Part shown: piece after piece, positions 58,639 through 64,000 of the stretch
Layout of the letters: every line of letters starts with the position of its first letter
Numbering within the stretch: position 1 is the first letter of the stretch
From: Hydractinia symbiolongicarpus
Taxonomy: Eukaryota > Cnidaria > Hydrozoa > Anthoathecata > Hydractiniidae
DNA: 64,000 nt
NCBI RefSeq assembly: GCF_029227915.1
Contig: NC_079884.1
Span: 744,001-808,000 of the forward strand
Reading direction: 5' to 3'
Made by a program: the position numbers and the translations under genes
Notes under the pieces: generated by a model
What the model was told of the DNA's origin: nothing
Databases searched by the model: none
Seen by the model: only the letters and a program-made list of their open reading frames with translations

Positions 58639-60226
58639 ATGTTTTTATGGACTGGTCACTTCGCACAACCTGAAGAACCCAACAATAAGCGACCAGTTAT
58701 TAATGTTTCCAAACTAACGCCACTGGCCAGTGACAAGTTCAAAGCTGTAAACGCATTGGATCGAGAACTGTCTGATGCGGTTTCCTTTCAATATCCGAAA
58801 CGGAATGGCTGGTTTTTAACTTGCAAAAATGACACGTGCTTCATAGAACCTAAAAAACGGACAATTAGTTTTGGTAAGTGTAAATAGACAGTAACGAGAA
58901 TATATTTGAATTATATGGCGTATAAGCATTTCTTGATTACGCCTTGTGCATTTGTAAATTAGTTCCGATAATCTAAAATACCGGTAATCGGTTTTTCTGG
59001 AATATTATTTTTAAGGAATTAATTTTCGTGAGTTACGCAAGTTTTGGCAAAGTTCGCAAAAATTAATTCCGCGAAAATAATTGGGATACTCGTTATTTGC
59101 AAAATTCGCGAAATTTAATTTTATTTTTTCTGCTGATTTAGCACTTATTATAAATTAGTTTCAACTTTAGCAATCTTTATTTTGTTTTTTCTCCATAAAA
59201 AGCTCTAGAAAAAACGAAAAAAAAAAACAATAACTTCTTTTTGCGAAACTTAATTCTCGCAAAATATTCTAACAATTTCGTAAAATTAAATTCTCGTAAG
59301 GTAGTTCTGGTTCTATCATAAATTATTTGGAGTTCTAATCTAAAAATGTTTAAAAATGGATGAATGATTATGATGATGAAGTGTCGCAATAGTAACAAAT
59401 CATATGGAATTATGTTGAAGAAGTAATAATTTGAATCCAATGATCTCAATCTCGTTCCCATTGCAATGATCTATTTTCCTATTTTATTGGATAGAGAATT
59501 CAAGTTTTATTTTGGCTAGCTGACATACTAATAATTATGAGGGTAAAACACCGTCTTTAGAAATCTTTCCTTTTTAACATCAAAGAGGGGAAAACCCTGG
59601 GAACGAGAGTGCAAATAAATTTCGATTAACCTAATATCATATCTTGGCTTATGTTAAATTCTAAATAAATTTAAGACGATTTGTAGGCAATATAAACCTT
59701 TGAACTTTTATCAACTTTTTAATACTACCGTAATATAACTAAAGCGACCCAACTGCGTTGTTTTAGAACGCCAAAGTTCCTTCTTCCCGCTCATCAATTT
59801 TTGGTATGAAGGCTACACCGTGTTCGAATCAACTGTGAAAGCTGGATGGTATATACGACGAACACGATCAAACTTAAAACTTGAAAAATATGACGGAACC
59901 GAAGACTTTAAAAAGGATGCAAGTTTTAAAGTGAATAAACCAGGTACAATTTTAACCGGTTTTTCTTAAAAACAAATTGCTTTTTTCTTAATTTTCTATG
60001 TTGTTTTTATGTTCGTATATCCACCCTTCTAGATAATCAAAGAGAGACAATAAACCGGCCTTCAACCTCGAATTCGTGTAGAACATGTTGTTGTTCAATT
60101 TGTGACAGCCAATCAGATTTCTGTTACAGCTGTCAAACTCAATGTTTATGTAAAGAATGCGAAACTTTAGCAAAAATGAGTACTGCTGATAGAAAAGATG
60201 AAGAGCAATGTAATAAATCAGAATAA
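58639..60226 (+). CDS. Beta-trefoil-like protein with cysteine-rich tail, 201 aa, 3 exons
   Basis: Exons 58639-58873, 59767-59943 and 60033-60226, all introns phase 1. Residues 48-136 hold two repeats of one pattern: 'VSFQYPKRNGWFLTCKND' (48-65) and 'VFESTVKAGWYIRRTRSNLK' (97-116), the latter followed by 'FKKDASFKV' (126-134). The S-F-x-S ... G-W/Y-Y-I-R ... D-A-S/T-F pattern resembles the AbfB sugar-binding beta-trefoil domain. 'FES ... GWYI' also resembles the IL-1 family signature. Residues 153-180 hold ten cysteines (CRTCCCSIC ... CYSC ... CLCKEC), a likely metal-binding module. There is no signal peptide or membrane segment, so a cytosolic protein or leaderless secretion is inferred. The ATG is the first in frame after an upstream stop (58612-58614). 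Function unknown. Confidence 0.75.
58980..59315. repeat. TTCGCGAAA-type repeat in intron 1 of the beta-trefoil gene
   Basis: Words such as GTTCGCAAAAATTAATTCCG, CGCGAAAATAATT, AATTCGCGAAATTTAATTTT and GCGAAACTTAATTCTCGC recur in both orientations, suggesting a degraded palindromic MITE. Related words (AAATTTCGCGGCAAA, AAACTTAATTCCCGCAAAAA) occur at 3629-3705 inside the 912-bp TIR element. Confidence 0.5.
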
Positions 60227-61230
60227 ATCCGGATAAATTGGAACCTAATTGGAAGATATAGTGTTAATACCGAGACGCAGCAACAAGGATAATTTGTCAG
60301 CCACACACAAGTAGGATAAACTTTACTGAAGATAAGATACGTTTACATGTATGATCTAACGTGACACACATCGCAAAATCTTTGGAGTCTTTAGGGCTTG
60401 TTGTAATCAAGTAATAACATACAATTAAAACGTTTAAATAAATGATGATTTTCTAAATAGTTATTTCTTTTTTCAATAGACGATATAGTGAACGCTTTTT
60501 ACCTTAACGTTTAGCTGACACAAAAGTTTACAATTTCTCACTTTACGATTCTTCCATCCCAAACAATAACTTCACCCAATTAGAAAAATGCATAGAAGTA
60601 ATTCAACAATACGGAAGCTTCTGATCTGTAGTAGGTAGCAGCGAGAAAATTGTACCTGACAACTATTGCTCCCACCCAAAATATCGAGACATTTAAATTT
60701 TGTGATGAAAATGGACAGCTATGTCGATTTAACTATATTTTCTCTTCCTATGCTAAGCTGAATTGACCATGGATTAACTAAGTTTGTGGCTTTTAGACCC
60801 ATTTCCTATTAAGTTTAAGTGGGAAAACGAAAATCGACTATACTAAGGACAGAGAGCATGCTAAACAGTCTGAAAATTACGTTAACTGCTGTTTGCTTCT
60901 CTTTTAAAGCCGACCGTACTGCACTTCAACTGTATATTTTGTGGTGATAAGCAGAAGATTCATTAGAGCGCAGTTTATTTCCTCAGGCGGTTGTTCTACA
61001 AAAACATTTTAAGTCTTCGTACTTCTGAAGTTTTCGCGATGTCTTAATTTGTTAAACTCATCTGGAGCGTGACCCTTTAACGACAGATCAAATATCGTTG
61101 AAATACAACCTCTGAGTTTTCAAAAACGTCAAATTTTCTGTTGCGTACGCAACTCTCTAAATTGACGTAATATAAACGCACGCGTCATCAAGTTAATTTG
61201 ACGTCATTGACCTAGACATATACTTCACCT
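60227..61230. other. Intergenic region upstream of the kinase
   Basis: Non-coding. AAATAAATGATG near 60437 may serve as the polyadenylation signal of the beta-trefoil gene. The last 100 bp carry TGACG-type motifs and presumably the kinase promoter. Confidence 0.45.
61199..61206. promoter_or_regulatory. CRE-like palindrome TGACGTCA
   Basis: A perfect cAMP-response-element palindrome 25 bp before the kinase start codon. TGACGTAA lies about 38 bp further upstream (61163-61170) and GCGTCATC between them (61182-61189). Vertebrate spermatid genes are often driven by CREM through such sites; the link here is inference. Confidence 0.4.
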
Positions 61231-63228
61231 ATGAAGCATCAGTTGGATTCAAGATTGATCATGTTTCGATACTCGATGTTCAGAAGTCTTCGTAAATCTT
61301 CAAAACAAAAAGAAGAAAAGGAAAGTGAACAAATCATTCAGCAACCAGTTATCGGGTCCATCTCCGATCGTTCGCTTTTATCGCAAAGAGGTTATGTTCT
61401 GTCTGATCAAACACTTGGCGAGGGAAGCTACTCGAAGGTTAAACGCGCTTACTCGAAATATCAAAACTGTGATGTTGCTGTTAAAATTATCAATAGACAA
61501 ATAGCTCCACAGGATTTCCTTGAACGTTTTTTACCTCGAGAGCTTGAAATAATCGGCCATCTAAACCACGAGAACATTTGCAAATTCTTTGAAGTTTGTG
61601 ACACTGGGCGGCGAGTGTATGTGTTTATGCAATACGCTTGTGAGGGCGATTTATTGGAATATATTCAACGAAATAGTTTTGTTAAAGAAAGTATGGCAAA
61701 AGAAATGTTTCGACAGGTATGTTGTCACCGCTGCTTTACATAACTAATGTTTTACTATGTGGAACAGACGGAATACGCTAAGAATAATTTTTAAACTTTT
61801 TCCTGTACATTCGTTCAAACTGATCAACTAAAGGCCGTCCTATTTTATAAGCAATGCTAATCGTACATAAGTGAGAAGACGTAGTAAATGCACGACAAAA
61901 ATGAAAAGAAATTAGAATATAAAGGAAATCCGATTATTTATGTAACATTTCTTTACTTGTGTTCTTTTAGTATATATTACCAAGGTAACTTATTAAGCAT
62001 ATTTTGGTGGGGCTAAAATGTGTTCCCATCCTATTCTTTCCAATTTATTGTTATGAAGTATATTGTCCCAGGTGTTCAAACCATGATGACTTAAATTGTT
62101 AAAAAAATGGTTAAAAAAAGAGATTCTATCAAAAACTAAAAACTAAAATACCTTTAACAATTCTAAAGTTGTAATTAATCTTCTTAAAAGTATTTTTCAC
62201 ATCTCAATCGCTCGCACGGCTTTTTTTACTCCAGATCATTTCCCACGATTTTAGCGTTTTTTTCATGTTTTGAAATATATGATGACGTCATCAAAAAATC
62301 GATGACGTCATCCACATTTTTAATCTGAATTGTTACATCTCAATGACCTAACAAGCATTTGTAATGTGTTGCGACTACTCTATGACTCCTTTACCACGTT
62401 AGTGTGTCACGTTAGTTAGGCTTCCTACTTCATAAATCCAGCGTTTCTTCTTGGAATCTAAGATGATCATAATCTGTATTTTTTTCAACAATGTTTTGTC
62501 GTTTAGATTGTAGAAGCATTAGATTACCTGCACGTACATAACATTTTGCATCGAGATTTGAAATGTGAGAATATACTCCTTGAAAAAGGCTTTAAACCTC
62601 TGCTTACAGACTTCGGGTTTGCGAAATATACAGCTGATATTACCGACCTAAACAAAACGTACTGTGGTAGTTCTGCATACGCTCCTATTGAAATACTTAA
62701 AGGTGAGATCTTCACATAAACAGCAGCTTTTCTTGAATAGAAAGTAAAGCCTTATTTTCACGAGGGAAGAAAAACCCTGTCACAATTTTTTTTCTTTACG
62801 CACGAGGAGCATAGAACAATGGCCGTATTTGGTATATTTAGCCTCGCTAATTTCATAGGATATGTGATGTGTTTATAAAAAAAGTTCAAGAGTTTATATA
62901 AGTCAAGAACAAATTATTGTTTTGAGTCAATGTTTTTTCAGGTACCCCTTACGATGGACGCAGTGCTGAAGTGTGGAGTCTTGGGTGTATACTCTATACC
63001 ATGACCACCGGTACCATGCCATTTAATGACAGCAACAAAAGTGAACACATCAGACAAATGAAGAGAGGACCAGTGTTTGGTAGATCACGTCAAAAGATAA
63101 CAGTCTCTCTTCAAATTTTAATATCAAATGTGCTTCAGTTGAAAGCAACAGCACGACCTACGTTGAAAGAAATACTTCAAAGTGAATGGTGCGCGACAAG
63201 CATAGATGACTTTGAAGTTAATTCTTAA
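61231..63228 (+). CDS. TSSK-like Ser/Thr protein kinase, 322 aa, 3 exons
   Basis: Exons 61231-61716, 62507-62702 and 62942-63228. The whole kinase domain is present (about 54-310): glycine loop LGEGSYSKV (62-70), VAVK lysine K85, helix-C glutamate in PREL (E104), HRDLKCEN (177-184) and DFG (197-199). 'APQDFLERFLPRELEI', 'GDLLEYI', 'HRDLKCENILLEKGF', 'KTYCGSSAYAP' and 'MPFNDSN' are close to the testis-specific serine kinase (TSSK) family, which acts in spermiogenesis by phosphorylating sperm proteins. Oddities: the APE motif reads PIE (222-224 in SAYAPIEIL), and the helix-F aspartate before W-S is Glu (E237 in AEVWSLG). The N-terminal 50 residues are basic and Glu/Gln-rich. Start: first ATG; a second in-frame ATG at 61261 is equally possible. 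The frame is intact and likely functional. Confidence 0.93.
62283..62310. promoter_or_regulatory. Pair of CRE-like palindromes in kinase intron 1
   Basis: Two GATGACGTCATC 12-mers start 20 bp apart (TGACGTCA at 62283-62290 and 62303-62310), in the 790-bp first intron of the kinase. Could be an intronic enhancer or a small repeat; no proof of function. Confidence 0.35.
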
Positions 63229-63254
63229 TGTTTATTTTCCTTAAAAACATTTTT

Positions 63255-63291
63255 AATAAACTCTAAAAATATGTGTTAATAAATCAATAAA
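63255..63291 (+). terminator. Cluster of three AATAAA signals
   Basis: AATAAA at 63255-63260, 63278-63283 and 63286-63291, within 65 bp of the kinase stop codon. A short 3' UTR is implied. Confidence 0.7.
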
Positions 63292-63418
63292 ATTTCATAT
63301 TTTCTTTTTATCGACTTTTTTTGTAAATTAATTACCTTCCTATTGGTTGCGTAGATCAGGTAACAAAAAAACTGTTACACGAAATATGTCAGAAGAAATA
63401 CAGAGGAAAATCTGAGGA

Positions 63419-63472
63419 CCGGCAAACTCGTCCGTCCCCGGGGGTTGTCAAAAAGAACCCCTGAGGACGAGG
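63419..63472. repeat. Short GTCCCC/GGACGAGG palindromic repeat
   Basis: ACTCGTCCGTCCCCGGGGGTT ... CCCCTGAGGACGAGG forms inverted ends about 50 bp apart, related to the 101-bp MITE at 4517-4617. Confidence 0.45.
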
Positions 63473-63659
63473 TTGTTAAAACCGTGTAACTGTATATTAG
63501 GGAAGCACTTCATGGAAGGATCCATTTAGTCTGTGAATATGTCGTATCCGACATTGTCGTATTCTTCCAACGACATCCGACACACGACGTTAAGCAATTT
63601 ATCAACGTCGTAATGTTGTTAGCACATAATACTGCCTAGTATACATACTAGTGCCTAGC

Positions 63660-64000
63660 ATAATATCTTTGTAATATACAGTAATACAGTGTAGTACATA
63701 GTAATATCCCGTATTTTACACTGTATTACTTTGTAGTATATTCAGAAATACACTGTAATACCTTGTAGTATTCAGTAACATACTGTAATACTTTGTAGTA
63801 TTCGGTAATATACTGTAATACCTTGTAGTATTCAGTAATACACTGTAATACCTTGTAGTATTCGGTAATACACTGTAATACCTTGTAGTATTCAGTAATA
63901 CACTGTAATACCTTGTAGTATTCGGTAATATACTGTAATGCCTTGTAGTATTCAGTAATATACTGTAATACTTTGTAGTATTCGGAAATATACTGTAATA
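63660..64000 (+). repeat. 30-bp satellite array running out of the window
   Basis: The monomer TACTGTAATACCTTGTAGTA + TTC(A/G)GTAATA repeats head to tail at 30 bp. From 63781 a 60-bp higher-order pattern appears, with TTCGG and TTCAG alternating. Edge copies from about 63660 to 63780 are more diverged. The array continues past the window end. Confidence 0.95.

Noticed and set aside
63660-64000. CRISPR-like array
   Set aside because: There are no unique spacers: monomers are contiguous 30-bp satellite units in a eukaryotic genome.

Overview
The window is nuclear DNA from an AT-rich animal genome. The genes have many short exons with GT-AG introns, and AATAAA signals follow several of them. 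Cnidaria, probably a medusozoan or hydrozoan, is my best guess. It rests on base composition and on the mix of transposable elements (Penelope-like, L2/CR1-like and other LINEs, pogo, a cnidarian-style DDE element). This assignment is inference.

Six protein-coding genes can be rebuilt, all on the + strand: (1) a tetraspanin, 12643-17917, 6 exons, 247 aa; (2) an MFI/C11orf65 homologue, 18999-26133, 15 exons, 465 aa; (3) an unrecognised acidic protein with one C-terminal membrane segment and an RVxF phosphatase-docking motif, 26934-29212, 2 exons, 501 aa; (4) ANKEF1 (ankyrin repeats plus degenerate EF-hands), 43164-55360, 19 exons, 773 aa, almost the length of the human protein; (5) a 201-aa protein with a beta-trefoil-like core (AbfB- or IL-1-like) and a cysteine-rich tail, 58639-60226, 3 exons; (6) a TSSK-like protein kinase, 61231-63228, 3 exons, 322 aa. 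Reading frame is kept across every proposed splice junction in all six.

Region by region: 1-12.2 kb is a repeat landscape with no convincing gene. It holds a LINE scrap, a foldback/MITE/SINE nest, a 912-bp TIR element inserted in a tRNA-derived SINE, a 1.27-kb hAT-like element with a clear 5-bp target duplication, a Penelope-like relic, and LINE tails. 12.6-29.2 kb is the gene-dense part. 29.2-43 kb is a second repeat block: a palindrome-rich element, a candidate 6.5-kb DDE element with a nested LINE, a 4.2-kb pogo element, and a 355-bp tandem duplication. 43-55 kb is ANKEF1, whose introns 6 and 18 are swollen by a LINE and by a second copy of the hAT-like element. 55-63.2 kb carries a minisatellite, the beta-trefoil gene and the kinase. 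The last 340 bases are a 30-bp satellite that runs out of the window.

Functionally, the MFI, ANKEF1 and TSSK families are linked in vertebrates to testis, sperm or cilia. Their proximity here suggests a shared male-germline or ciliary expression domain, but the sequence alone does not prove it. No CRISPR array, rRNA or intact tRNA gene was seen. No wholly new multi-gene system was found; the most unusual single objects are the beta-trefoil/Cys-rich protein, the RVxF tail-anchored protein and the nested transposon structures.
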